A stretch of 52,825 nt of DNA from Bacteroidota bacterium (GTDB lineage Bacteria > Bacteroidota > Bacteroidia > AKYH767-A > JAHEYN01): assembly GCA_947448795.1 (NCBI GenBank), contig CANFOZ010000011.1:1-52825 (forward strand), given 5' to 3'. This document shows, piece by piece, positions 1 to 6,897 of the stretch. The position numbers were made by a program, and so were the translations under genes. The notes below the pieces were generated by a model. That model did not search any database and was not told the origin of the DNA. It saw only the letters and a program-made list of their open reading frames with translations. Positions within the stretch are counted from its first letter, which is position 1, and the number at the start of each line of letters is the position of its first letter.

Positions 1-31
1 CAACACTCACAATCACACTCACACTGAATTT

Positions 32-46
32 GTACCCGGGGCGGGA
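32..46. repeat. Partial copy of the tRNA-Leu 3' end
   Basis: Fifteen bases here are identical to 206-220, which hold the 3' terminus of the tRNA-Leu gene in the same orientation. After base 46 the match stops. A second, shorter match (nine bases, 63-71 versus 203-211) lies between the two. A truncated 3' tRNA end repeated beside the intact gene is what integration and excision at a tRNA attachment site leaves behind. No integrase is visible here, so the origin is inferred. Confidence 0.5.
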
Positions 47-48
47 TT

Positions 49-200
49 TTGTCCCTGCGGGACAAGTACCCTTTAGGTCGTAGAGTGGATCAAAAGCAAC
101 AAGCTCCGCTTGTTTATTTCTTCGCTTCAGCGAAGCATTAAGCGAGCTTTTGCTTCGCCTGCGCTACGAAATCGTCGCTTTGCGACGTTTCCTTTTGATC
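49..200. repeat. Run of four short hairpins inside a 9-bp inverted repeat
   Basis: Four tight hairpins follow one another: 49-65 (7-bp stem, 3-base loop), 98-114 (7-bp stem, 3-base loop), 120-135 (7-bp stem, 2-base loop) and 173-187 (6-bp stem, 3-base loop). The last three are enclosed by a perfect 9-bp inverted repeat, GATCAAAAG at 88-96 and CTTTTGATC at 192-200. No coding region fits. It resembles REP/BIME-type or MITE-type extragenic DNA next to a tRNA gene. Confidence 0.55.
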
Positions 201-206
201 ATCAAG

Positions 207-291
207 TACCCGGGGCGGGAATCGAACCCGCACTGCCGCAATGGCAACAGGATTTTAAGTCCTGCGTGTCTACCAGTTCCACCACCCGGGC
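207..291 (-). tRNA. tRNA-Leu (anticodon UAA)
   Basis: An 85-base cloverleaf read on the minus strand. The acceptor stem pairs 285-291 with 208-214 (the first pair is G-U), the discriminator is at 207, and the T arm lies at 215-231. The anticodon stem CAGGA/TCCTG holds a loop with anticodon TAA, reading UUA codons. The extra length comes from the long variable arm typical of a class II tRNA such as Leu. No CCA is encoded. It lies downstream of tRNA-Gly in the same direction. Confidence 0.93.
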
Positions 292-304
292 AACAGACTA
301 AAAA

Positions 305-363
305 AAAAGTTATCGGCTTAATGTTATTGTTTGTGGAAAACAGATAACGAACCGATAACTTTT
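305..363 (-). terminator. Large-loop hairpin between two tRNA genes
   Basis: A perfect 12-bp inverted repeat (305-316 with 352-363) encloses 35 bases that contain a further 5-bp stem (GTTAT/ATAAC). On the minus strand it ends in a run of eight or nine T, so it could be a factor-independent terminator after tRNA-Gly, or a processing or attenuation hairpin between tRNA-Gly and tRNA-Leu. Confidence 0.45.
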
Positions 364-369
364 ACTGTG

Positions 370-442
370 AGCGAAAGACCGGTCTCGAACCGGCGACCTC
401 AACCTTGGCAAGGTTGCGCTCTACCAACTGAGCTACTTTCGC
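370..442 (-). tRNA. tRNA-Gly (anticodon GCC)
   Basis: A 73-base minus-strand cloverleaf with a perfect 7-bp acceptor stem (GCGAAAG/CTTTCGC). The D arm contains the usual AGCTCAGTTGGTAGAGC, the anticodon loop TTGCCAA carries anticodon GCC, and the T arm is canonical. No CCA is encoded. It is upstream of tRNA-Leu and separated from it by a hairpin. Confidence 0.96.
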
Positions 443-530
443 CTTTTTTATTCAATCAGGGTGCAAAGAAACGGATTTTTTTTGAAATATGAAAATTTCA
501 AGGGAAAATTTTTGGTGGAGGGGTTTGAGG

Positions 531-582
531 TCCCGATGTCTCGGGAGGGGTAAGAGGACCGGTGGCTGAGCGGAGTCAAGGA
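531..582. repeat. REP-like palindromes
   Basis: At 531-546 a 6-bp stem, TCCCGA/TCGGGA, surrounds a TGTC loop. At 561-581 is the sequence GGTGGCTGAGCGGAGTCAAG, which resembles one arm of the dispersed palindromes (ggtgnctgagcgnagtcgaag type) that I know from many Bacteroidota genomes; the other arm is absent here. Nothing else recognisable lies between tRNA-Gly and the toxin pseudogene. Confidence 0.4.
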
Positions 583-706
583 ATAAAGAAACAGATTAAT
601 ACTGGTAGAATTGAAGATACAGGGCAATGACGAAACGAAAAGTAGTTGCTAAGCTCACCCGATTAATCTCCTTAAGAAAAAAATCTTGCTCTTTTGCTAT
701 GAATAA

Positions 707-1002
707 TCACAACACGGGAAATGAAGATGGATCCTGGGCGGTATGTAAAACAGATAGAATATAAACGTTATTATTTTTTTCATCAACCACAAAATGTATC
801 ATAAAAGGATACTTCTTGATTGGAAGACATCTCACGTTCATATAGCGAATTTGAAAAAACGGATTTTTCGAAATTATGCCTATGTGCTTGTCAACAGCAG
901 TAAAAACTTATCACCTAAGCCCGCTTGCTGCCTATTGTAATAACTTATCGCAGAGAGGATGTCTGCGGAAGCACGTTTTTGGATATAAACAAGGTAGGTC
1001 AA
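707..1002 (-). pseudogene. RelE/ParE-family toxin, broken by a frameshift
   Basis: On the minus strand, from TTG at 1002 to TGA at 707, two reading frames join into a full RelE/ParE-type protein of about 98 residues. The first part reads DILSAISYYNRQQAGLGDKF. After one missing base near 898-899, the second part reads AVDKHIGIISKNPFFQIRYM and ends in IHFVVDE and LHTAQDPSSF, all hallmarks of the family. Without the frame change translation stops after about 40 residues. The start codon would be TTG just after the antitoxin stop, so the two genes form the usual antitoxin-toxin operon. The break could be real decay or a base-calling error. If real, no active toxin is made. Confidence 0.87.
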
Positions 1003-1004
1003 CC

Positions 1005-1214
1005 CTATTTCTTTTTCAACTCTTTTTTTGCCGCTGACCAAGAGGTAAAGTCCTCTTTCTTGCTTGTTTTTAATCGCTTAAGCGTTTCCTTTTTGTGCCA
1101 TTCAGGAATCACTAAATCATCCAATTGCTCGACTTTTGCATCCGGGATATGTTTAAAAAAATCCATGAATGTTTTATAAAATGCATCCGGTATTCTTATG
1201 GTTACTTGCCTCAT
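1005..1214 (-). CDS. Antitoxin of a RelE/ParE-type addiction module
   Basis: A 69-residue protein beginning MRQVTIRIPDAFYKTFMDFF and ending in a Lys-rich tail. Size, charge and position directly before the RelE/ParE-like pseudogene match the small antitoxins found with this toxin family in Bacteroidota: an N-terminal DNA-binding or dimerising strand, then a charged C-terminal toxin-binding part. The reading frame is intact while its partner is frameshifted, so it may persist as an orphan that still represses its own promoter or protects against related toxins. Family assignment rests on context and general resemblance. Confidence 0.75.
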   Translation of the reverse strand: MRQVTIRIPDAFYKTFMDFFKHIPDAKVEQLDDLVIPEWHKKETLKRLKTSKKEDFTSWSAAKKELKKK

Positions 1215-1285
1215 GAGTTTCTTTTTACAAATATATTGATTTTGTTGGATTTATTCAGTTCAAATCGATTATCCGGTAAAACTAA

Positions 1286-1316
1286 AAAAAGCGCCGGCCA
1301 TAGACCGACGCTTTTT
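1286..1316 (-). terminator. Rho-independent terminator
   Basis: Stem AAAAAGCG...CGCTTTTT (1286-1293 with 1309-1316), extended by CGG/CCG after one mismatch, with a 7-base loop and seven T on the minus strand. It lies 25 bases past the stop of the gene at 1341-1955. Confidence 0.8.
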
Positions 1317-1340
1317 CATTTCCTAATGGACTCTTCTCGC

Positions 1341-1955
1341 CTATTTCGTGCCGCCTTCCGGCGCTGATTCCTGGGTCGTCATCGCCGTTTTCACAGCGGG
1401 ACCGCTCAAATCGTCGAAGTACCAGGTGTCGGCTGTCAAACTGTTGGGATTGAACAATACCGTGATCAGGTTCACCGACTCGTTCTTTACCTCCGACCCT
1501 GCCGGCATTTGTGAGAATTTGAAGGTCAACTCCTCCCATGCGTTTGTTACCGTGGTGAAGGCTTGGTACTGACTATGCGTGCCCGCCGGATAAGCGTTCT
1601 TGCCTACTTCGCCCAATTGAATCTCAACCATCGTTCCCACCGGTGCTGTGGTCATTACCTTCATGGTCAACTTCGGTGGATTGCCTGTATGTGTAGCATA
1701 CAAGCCAACATCCTGCAAGGTGCCTTGCAAATTGACCTTCAGATAATCGAACTTCTTGTCTTTGTTGCGGGTATAGGCCGCACACTTGCCAGTCTTGTTG
1801 TTCGGTCCGGTCTTGCTTGCCAAGGTGTCGAGCTTGCCAGTCCAAGGACCATAGGCGACTACCTTGGTACCTTCAAAATTGTCATATACTTGCGACTGAC
1901 CAAGTACCACCGTGGTGGTTAATAGGGCCGCTAATGCGATTGCTATTTTTTTCAT
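1341..1955 (-). CDS. Secreted carbohydrate-binding-like protein (paralogue A)
   Basis: A 204-residue protein with a signal peptide (about 1-19, cut after VLGQ). The rest reads as one beta-sandwich: it opens with VYDNFEG, has a central APVGTMVEIQLG stretch and closes with WYFDDLSGP. This DNFEG/YFDDL layout is seen in galactose-binding-fold, CBM11/CIA30-like modules that bind glycans. No catalytic domain or T9SS tail is present, so it is probably a free periplasmic or secreted binding protein. It is a clear paralogue of the protein at 29334-29957. It stands alone, with its own TAGTTTTG promoter element and terminator. The exact CBM family is not certain. Confidence 0.7.
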   Translation of the reverse strand: MKKIAIALAALLTTTVVLGQSQVYDNFEGTKVVAYGPWTGKLDTLASKTGPNNKTGKCAAYTRNKDKKFDYLKVNLQGTLQDVGLYATHTGNPPKLTMKVMTTAPVGTMVEIQLGEVGKNAYPAGTHSQYQAFTTVTNAWEELTFKFSQMPAGSEVKNESVNLITVLFNPNSLTADTWYFDDLSGPAVKTAMTTQESAPEGGTK

Positions 1956-1977
1956 TGTGTTTAATTATTGTTTACCG

Positions 1978-1985
1978 CAAAACTA
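1978..1985 (-). promoter_or_regulatory. -7 element TAGTTTTG
   Basis: Matches the Bacteroidota consensus TAnnTTTG on the minus strand, 23 bases before the ATG of the carbohydrate-binding-like gene. A TTG lies 16 bases upstream, somewhat closer than usual. Confidence 0.45.
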
Positions 1986-2157
1986 AGCTCGAGTGAAAAT
2001 CCAAGCGACTGCTTTCGTTGAAGACGCCGTTCATATCGCCAAATTGACCCTTTGCGAAGATTACAACAGGCAGCACAGCGCAAGATATAAGCAGAATGAT
2101 AAATGATGTAAGATTGCCTTGGCTTTTAAAACCCACTTTGCAGGTTCACACGCGCAC

Positions 2158-2523
2158 ATGAACACATCAACTCTAGAACTGCAGGTCTGCGACCTCTCCT
2201 ACCTTGAGCAATTCGCCCAAGGAAATGCTGCTTTCATCCAAGAGATGCTGAAGATCTACCTCGAAGAAATCAACATCGATCTGAACCACTTGGAAAGCGC
2301 TATCGAGCATGTCGATTTTCCTTCCATTCAACACTTCGCCCACCACATGCGCTCTACCTTGCCATTCTCGGGCATCGACAAATTGATTGGAAAAGACATC
2401 GAACAGATCGAGCTGCTTGGAAAACAAGCTATTGATCTACGCAAAATCAAGTTTCTCTTTGAAAAATCAAAAGCCATCTGCCTCCTCGCTAACGATGAGC
2501 TTCAACCCATGATCAATCGATAA
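2158..2523 (+). CDS. Hpt (histidine phosphotransfer) protein
   Basis: A 121-residue, all-helical protein matching Hpt domains, which relay phosphate between a hybrid kinase and a response regulator. The signature AHHMRST is at about 61-67, with His62 as the probable phospho-acceptor. I chose the ATG at 2158; a TTG 39 bases upstream would add an unconserved leader. No kinase is adjacent. The hybrid kinase at 21672-23369 ends in a receiver and lacks its own Hpt domain, so it is a possible partner. The next gene starts nine bases later, suggesting co-transcription. Confidence 0.8.
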   Translation: MNTSTLELQVCDLSYLEQFAQGNAAFIQEMLKIYLEEINIDLNHLESAIEHVDFPSIQHFAHHMRSTLPFSGIDKLIGKDIEQIELLGKQAIDLRKIKFLFEKSKAICLLANDELQPMINR

Positions 2524-2532
2524 GTTTTTCGC

Positions 2533-4311
2533 ATGCAACAACATCCTTCGTTTCATTCAAACCATCGACTATTAATTCTGCTGCTGTTCTTCTTGGTTGG
2601 AAAAGCACATGCTCAAACCACAGCCTCTGAATCCTTGCTTGAAAAGGGGTGCTACCGCACATCGCTTCCTGCTCTTTTAAACGGGCTTGCAAGGGACCCC
2701 AACAACGCCCTTTTGAATTTTCAAGTTGGCTCATGCTACCTATACAGCCGATCACTAAGCGATCGCGCTATACCGTATCTGAAAGAGGCTGTGCATGCGT
2801 CCGTTGGTAAAGACTCGCTGCAGCTTGCTTCGTTGATCGCCTTGGGTGATGTTTATTTACATACTTGGGATTATGAAAAAGCAGCCGCTTGTTATACGGC
2901 TGGGGTCGCGATAAAAAAAGGAGCACGCGATAAAGATACGCAAGTACTCTTGGCCGCACTTGATGTTTGTCGCACCCAAATCGAACGCGCGCAATTATCG
3001 CCTTGCAACACACCTCCCGACGTGCTTGATCGACGGTACTTTGAGCAGGCGGTTTTGGATACAAATCGACTTTCGATTCCGATGTCCGATGAACATGCCG
3101 ATACCCTCGCTGAGGAATGCGAAGCCACCTTAGGCACCTCCGACGATCATCAGCTCATTCTGATCTATTCGCCAGACAGCATGGGTTATCACATATTCAC
3201 CGCCAACTTAATGGCCAACCGCTGGTCGACGCCGATAGCTCTTTTGCAGGCGCTTAACACGCAGGGCTGGGAGCCGCAAGAGACGATTACTTCGGATGCG
3301 TCGCTTCTGTTTTTTGTGAGCGATCGCAAGGGTGGTTATGGCGGTCTGGATATTTATTTTTGCCGAAAAGAAACAGACGGATCGTGGTCGAAAGCAATCA
3401 ATGCAGGGCCTTACATCAACAGTGCGGGCAATGACTTCGCACCGTTTATTCACCCCGATGGAAAACTGCTTTATTTCAGCTCGAACCGCAACAAACCGCA
3501 GGGTGGCTATCAGGTTTTTGCTTCGACCTTGAAGAGCGACAGCAGCTTTAGCTTGCCAATAAACATTGGTTATCCGAAAAGCACAAGCAGCAAGGTGCTG
3601 TCTGCAAAGACAAACAAAGAAGACGGTCATAAAGCTCCCTTTTTAACCAAGAACAGCGGCGCTTTCATCACCCGTTTCTCGGATCAATCAAACACGCATT
3701 TCGTGCTTATGCAAGGCGCTGTAAAATCAGCTAAGGCGGCTTCTGCAGTGCAGGCCAATATAGGGCTGCACGATTGCATAAAAGATCAATGCGCAGGGCT
3801 TTTCGTGCTCTCTACGGACACTCTCTTTTCGGCTTTAATACCTTCTTGCGAAAGACTATCTATCACTTATAAAAGCCAGAACCAACTCTTTGTATCGCAA
3901 GCACTTTCTTTAAATGACAGCACCACGCTGAGCAAGGCGGATAATAGCATCACCTTCATGACGCTAGAGAAAGGAGTGAAAGAGGAGCTCGCCAACCTCT
4001 TTTTTGAAGCCGACTTGCCCACGCTTCTTCCGGCATCCAACACCGAGCTGCAAAACATTGCCGACATGCTGAACGCTCACCCCTCTTGTGTGATCGAGCT
4101 AGAGGTTGTAACCCCTTGTTACACGAAAGGTCCGATGGCCAATGAGCTGGTCAAGGCGCGCGCACAATCGCTTGGCATCGCACTCAACGAACTGGGTCAT
4201 TTTCAGAATAGAATCAAATGCATTGGTCGGCTAAAAAAACAGCCGACACCCAGCAAAGCCAGCAATGCAAGGGATGTTCAACCGACCATCACGTTAAGCA
4301 TCGTTCGCTAA
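2533..4311 (+). CDS. TPR / PD40 envelope protein with a divergent OmpA-like C-terminus
   Basis: A 592-residue exported protein with a signal peptide at about 1-28. TPR-like helices fill about 30-150. PD40/WD40-like beta-propeller blades follow at about 195-390 (LFFVSDRKGGYGGLDIYF, LLYFSSNRNKPQGGYQVF). The C-terminal part, about 480-590, has the pattern of an OmpA peptidoglycan-binding domain (LFFEADLPTLLPASNTELQN...) but lacks the usual SGHT/N..LS..RA core. It is a divergent relative of the protein at 9008-11053. Such fusions in Bacteroidota are periplasmic or outer-membrane, and some work with gliding or T9SS machinery. It follows the Hpt gene by nine bases. Confidence 0.75.
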   Translation: MQQHPSFHSNHRLLILLLFFLVGKAHAQTTASESLLEKGCYRTSLPALLNGLARDPNNALLNFQVGSCYLYSRSLSDRAIPYLKEAVHASVGKDSLQLASLIALGDVYLHTWDYEKAAACYTAGVAIKKGARDKDTQVLLAALDVCRTQIERAQLSPCNTPPDVLDRRYFEQAVLDTNRLSIPMSDEHADTLAEECEATLGTSDDHQLILIYSPDSMGYHIFTANLMANRWSTPIALLQALNTQGWEPQETITSDASLLFFVSDRKGGYGGLDIYFCRKETDGSWSKAINAGPYINSAGNDFAPFIHPDGKLLYFSSNRNKPQGGYQVFASTLKSDSSFSLPINIGYPKSTSSKVLSAKTNKEDGHKAPFLTKNSGAFITRFSDQSNTHFVLMQGAVKSAKAASAVQANIGLHDCIKDQCAGLFVLSTDTLFSALIPSCERLSITYKSQNQLFVSQALSLNDSTTLSKADNSITFMTLEKGVKEELANLFFEADLPTLLPASNTELQNIADMLNAHPSCVIELEVVTPCYTKGPMANELVKARAQSLGIALNELGHFQNRIKCIGRLKKQPTPSKASNARDVQPTITLSIVR

Positions 4312-4321
4312 GGACAAAAAA

Positions 4322-4346
4322 AACGGCCGGGGATTTCCCGGCCGTT
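4322..4346 (-). terminator. Rho-independent terminator
   Basis: A 10-bp perfect stem AACGGCCGGG/CCCGGCCGTT with a 5-base loop. The flanking A run at 4316-4323 becomes a T tract only on the minus strand, so it mainly serves the gene at 4362-6347. It also sits just after the converging plus-strand gene that ends at 4311. Confidence 0.85.
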
Positions 4347-4361
4347 GCTTCGTATATAAAC

Positions 4362-6347
4362 TTATCGTAAAACGACGCGATGTCGTTCGATGCCTGTATC
4401 GCTTTGCAGCTCGAAAAGATAGATGCCTTTGCCCGCGCTGGATAAATCAAGCTGATTAGTAATGGTGCCATGCAGCTCCTTCTCCAAGATTGTTTGACCT
4501 AAGGCGTTGAGCACTCGGAGTTGGCGGTTACTTTGTTGATCGCTGCAATGTATCGTCACGATTCCGTTGCTTGGATTTGGGAAGATGGAAAACGTGTTCG
4601 CTTGCAGTGTGTGAAGCCCTGCAGGCACAATTGGTGTTCGTACGGTAAGGTTCCAAGTGCTCGTGTCGTTTATTCCCACAAAGGCGTTACCCGCAAGGTC
4701 TTTTATTACGCCAGAAGCGAACTGAATCTCGACCAAGGCGCTGTCGCTGAAGTTGTTTGGCGGTGTGATGGTCACTTCATTGCCGTTGATAGTCACGCTA
4801 GCACTAAGCACGGGAATCGTTTGTGTAACAAGGCCATGCTCTAAAATCTTGAAGTCGCCGGCTCCTGCTTCTACCGGTTCCGAGAAAGAAAGCAGCAGGG
4901 TTGCATCAGGCGCAACATCGACTGCGTTATCTGCTGGAGTAAAGCTGACGGCCAGTGGTGGTGTGTTGTCGGCGCCTTGGTCGATGCGGGTGATAAAGGC
5001 ATCGGTGCGTGAATAGGCGCCATAGGATGTAGCACCGAAAACACCTCCGTCTAGAATCGCTCCACCAGCATACACGATGCCGTGATCATCGGCTGTAATG
5101 CAAATGCCCGACTCATAACCAAGGTCTTCGGCTCCATCAGCAGCTCCGCCAACGGAAGTGGCCCACTGAAAATTGCCTGCGTTGTCGAGGGCGGCCATAA
5201 ATACATCGGAGCCATCGGACGCGGTGCGAGAAAACGGACCAAAATTTGCGGTACCACCAAACTGACCTGTGATATAGATATTGAAGCCATCGGTGCCGAT
5301 TCCGCGTGCACGATCAACCTGATTGCCGCCAGCGCGTTTAGCCCATTGCAAATCGCCTTGGTCATTATAACACGTAACGTATACATCGGCTGCACCAACG
5401 GTGTTTAGTTGGGTAGAGCCAAGTTGCATGGACGAATTGAATTCGCCTGTGGCATAAATCTTACCACCGTTATCCATCGTCACACCCCATCCCACTTGAT
5501 CGTAGGAGCCGGTTCCTTTTCGAACCCACTGCATGTTACCATTAGTATCGAATTTCACCAGAAACTGATCCATGAAACTGTCGGGGGTATAGATGGTTTG
5601 TGATCCAAAAACAGCAGCATTGCTGAACAAACCAGTAACATACACGTTGCCGTTGCCATCACTTACTATACCTTGTGCTTCGTCGCGGCCAGGACCACCC
5701 ATGGTGTGCACCCATTGACAATCGCCGTTCTTGTTGTATTTAGCAACATAGGCGTCGGTGTTTCCATTGCCGTTTACGGTGATGTTATCAAAAGTGCCAT
5801 AGCCGTGAATGTAGCCACAGATATAAACATTACTATCGCTATCCAAGGTGATGCCTCGCGTTTTCTCGTTATCAAATCCACCGGCTCTTTTTGCCCATAC
5901 TAGATCGCCATCGAGGGAATATTTGGCTAAAAAAATATCGTTCGAAGCAACGCAAGTTAGTGTAATCGGCGAACCGGGAAAAATGATATGTTCGTTGGTG
6001 CCTTCAATCTCACCAGCGATATAGACAAAGGCATTTTTGTCTGTCGCTACGCAAAGGGCGTAATCACCTGATCCGCCGCCACCGGTGCGTATCCAAGTGA
6101 GGTCGCCAGTTGGTGTGTATTTTGCTAAGTAGATATCGTGGTTGCCTTGGCAAGGAAGGATGGTGCCGCTAAAGTTTGCGAGCTCTTCATACTTTCCGGC
6201 CATGTAAACATTGCCTTGGGCATCCGTCGTTACGCCATAGCCGTAGTCGTAGGCATAAAGGCCTTCGCGTTTCGCCCAGCTAAAGGTTTGCGCCGAAAGA
6301 CGCACCGTGGTGAGCAAGAGCAGTAGAATCAGGTAGTTTTTTTTCAT
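4362..6347 (-). CDS. T9SS-exported beta-propeller (SBBP-type) surface protein
   Basis: About 661 residues from the ATG at 6347, which starts a clean signal peptide (MKKNYLILLLLLTTVRLSAQ). An in-frame ATG at 6377 lies next to the predicted promoter and is less likely. The body is repeated SBBP-type blades (GDLTWIRTGGG, GNVYVTG, QWAKRAGGNQVDRARGIG) forming a propeller to about residue 470. A Big_5/SWM-like Ig domain follows (PADNAVDVAPDATLLLSFSEP). It ends in a type A T9SS sorting domain (FPNPSNGIVTI ... GIYLFEL). The protein is thus predicted to cross the outer membrane and be attached or released at the cell surface. Ligand unknown. Confidence 0.88.
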   Translation of the reverse strand: MKKNYLILLLLLTTVRLSAQTFSWAKREGLYAYDYGYGVTTDAQGNVYMAGKYEELANFSGTILPCQGNHDIYLAKYTPTGDLTWIRTGGGGSGDYALCVATDKNAFVYIAGEIEGTNEHIIFPGSPITLTCVASNDIFLAKYSLDGDLVWAKRAGGFDNEKTRGITLDSDSNVYICGYIHGYGTFDNITVNGNGNTDAYVAKYNKNGDCQWVHTMGGPGRDEAQGIVSDGNGNVYVTGLFSNAAVFGSQTIYTPDSFMDQFLVKFDTNGNMQWVRKGTGSYDQVGWGVTMDNGGKIYATGEFNSSMQLGSTQLNTVGAADVYVTCYNDQGDLQWAKRAGGNQVDRARGIGTDGFNIYITGQFGGTANFGPFSRTASDGSDVFMAALDNAGNFQWATSVGGAADGAEDLGYESGICITADDHGIVYAGGAILDGGVFGATSYGAYSRTDAFITRIDQGADNTPPLAVSFTPADNAVDVAPDATLLLSFSEPVEAGAGDFKILEHGLVTQTIPVLSASVTINGNEVTITPPNNFSDSALVEIQFASGVIKDLAGNAFVGINDTSTWNLTVRTPIVPAGLHTLQANTFSIFPNPSNGIVTIHCSDQQSNRQLRVLNALGQTILEKELHGTITNQLDLSSAGKGIYLFELQSDTGIERHRVVLR

Positions 6348-6378
6348 AGTGTAGATGTCGTTTAAATTGAATTTCACG

Positions 6379-6386
6379 CAAAGCTA
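6379..6386 (-). promoter_or_regulatory. -7 element TAGCTTTG
   Basis: Consensus TAnnTTTG on the minus strand. A transcript starting about seven bases further on would begin near 6372, which excludes the upstream ATG at 6377 and supports 6347 as the start. No clear -33 TTG was found. Confidence 0.45.
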
Positions 6387-6589
6387 TCCGACCCTTTGCT
6401 TTGCACATTAGCGTTTCGCCAAGCACCTAATAAGTCTTGCTAAAATCCGCTCCTTTAGCGCTTAATAAAAAGAGAATCAATACCTACCCAGTAAGAATCA
6501 ACGATGCATTTTACGGCATTAGCGAAAACGAAAATAAAAAGGCATGCTGTCGGTTAACTTCGCAAACCTATATCCATTAAAAAAGCCTT

Positions 6590-6892
6590 GTGATTGATAC
6601 TATTGTTAAAGAAGAGGAAGGATCAACAACGACAGAGTCGTCTTTCGATCGTATTTTTCAACGCCGCGGAGTCTTTAGACCCGAAGAGCTACCAGGCATC
6701 TATGTTAACGGCATGTGCTACTTCGATCTGCACGATCTTCATTACCTAAATAATACGGGCATTGCGAACCTCATCGATCTGCTGAAAATGTTTGCTGAAC
6801 AAGGTCTTGAGGTGCGCTTCGTCAATGTGTCGGAGCTTTTAAAAACAAAATTAAAAACACTCGGTCTCGATCAAGTCATTAAGAGCATCTAA
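6590..6892 (+). CDS. STAS-domain protein, partner of the GT2 synthase
   Basis: A 100-residue protein starting at GTG 6590. Residues about 15-97 fit a STAS domain, the fold of anti-sigma-factor antagonists and of regulatory subunits on membrane transporters (FDLHDLHYLNNTGIANLIDLL). The usual phospho-Ser position just before the conserved Gly is Thr56, so phospho-switching remains possible. The GT2 gene starts six bases after its stop, also with GTG. That tight link suggests the STAS protein regulates or docks onto the synthase rather than controlling a sigma factor; no anti-sigma kinase is nearby. Function is inferred from fold and context. Confidence 0.75.
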   Translation: MIDTIVKEEEGSTTTESSFDRIFQRRGVFRPEELPGIYVNGMCYFDLHDLHYLNNTGIANLIDLLKMFAEQGLEVRFVNVSELLKTKLKTLGLDQVIKSI

Positions 6893-6897
6893 ACACC

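Noticed and set aside
925-1179. Plus-strand 84-codon frame
   Set aside because: It lies over the antitoxin and toxin remnant on the other strand, whose sequences match known families; this frame shows no domain.
2119-2157. Extended TTG start for the Hpt protein
   Set aside because: The added 13 residues lie outside the Hpt domain, and an ATG at 2158 is available.
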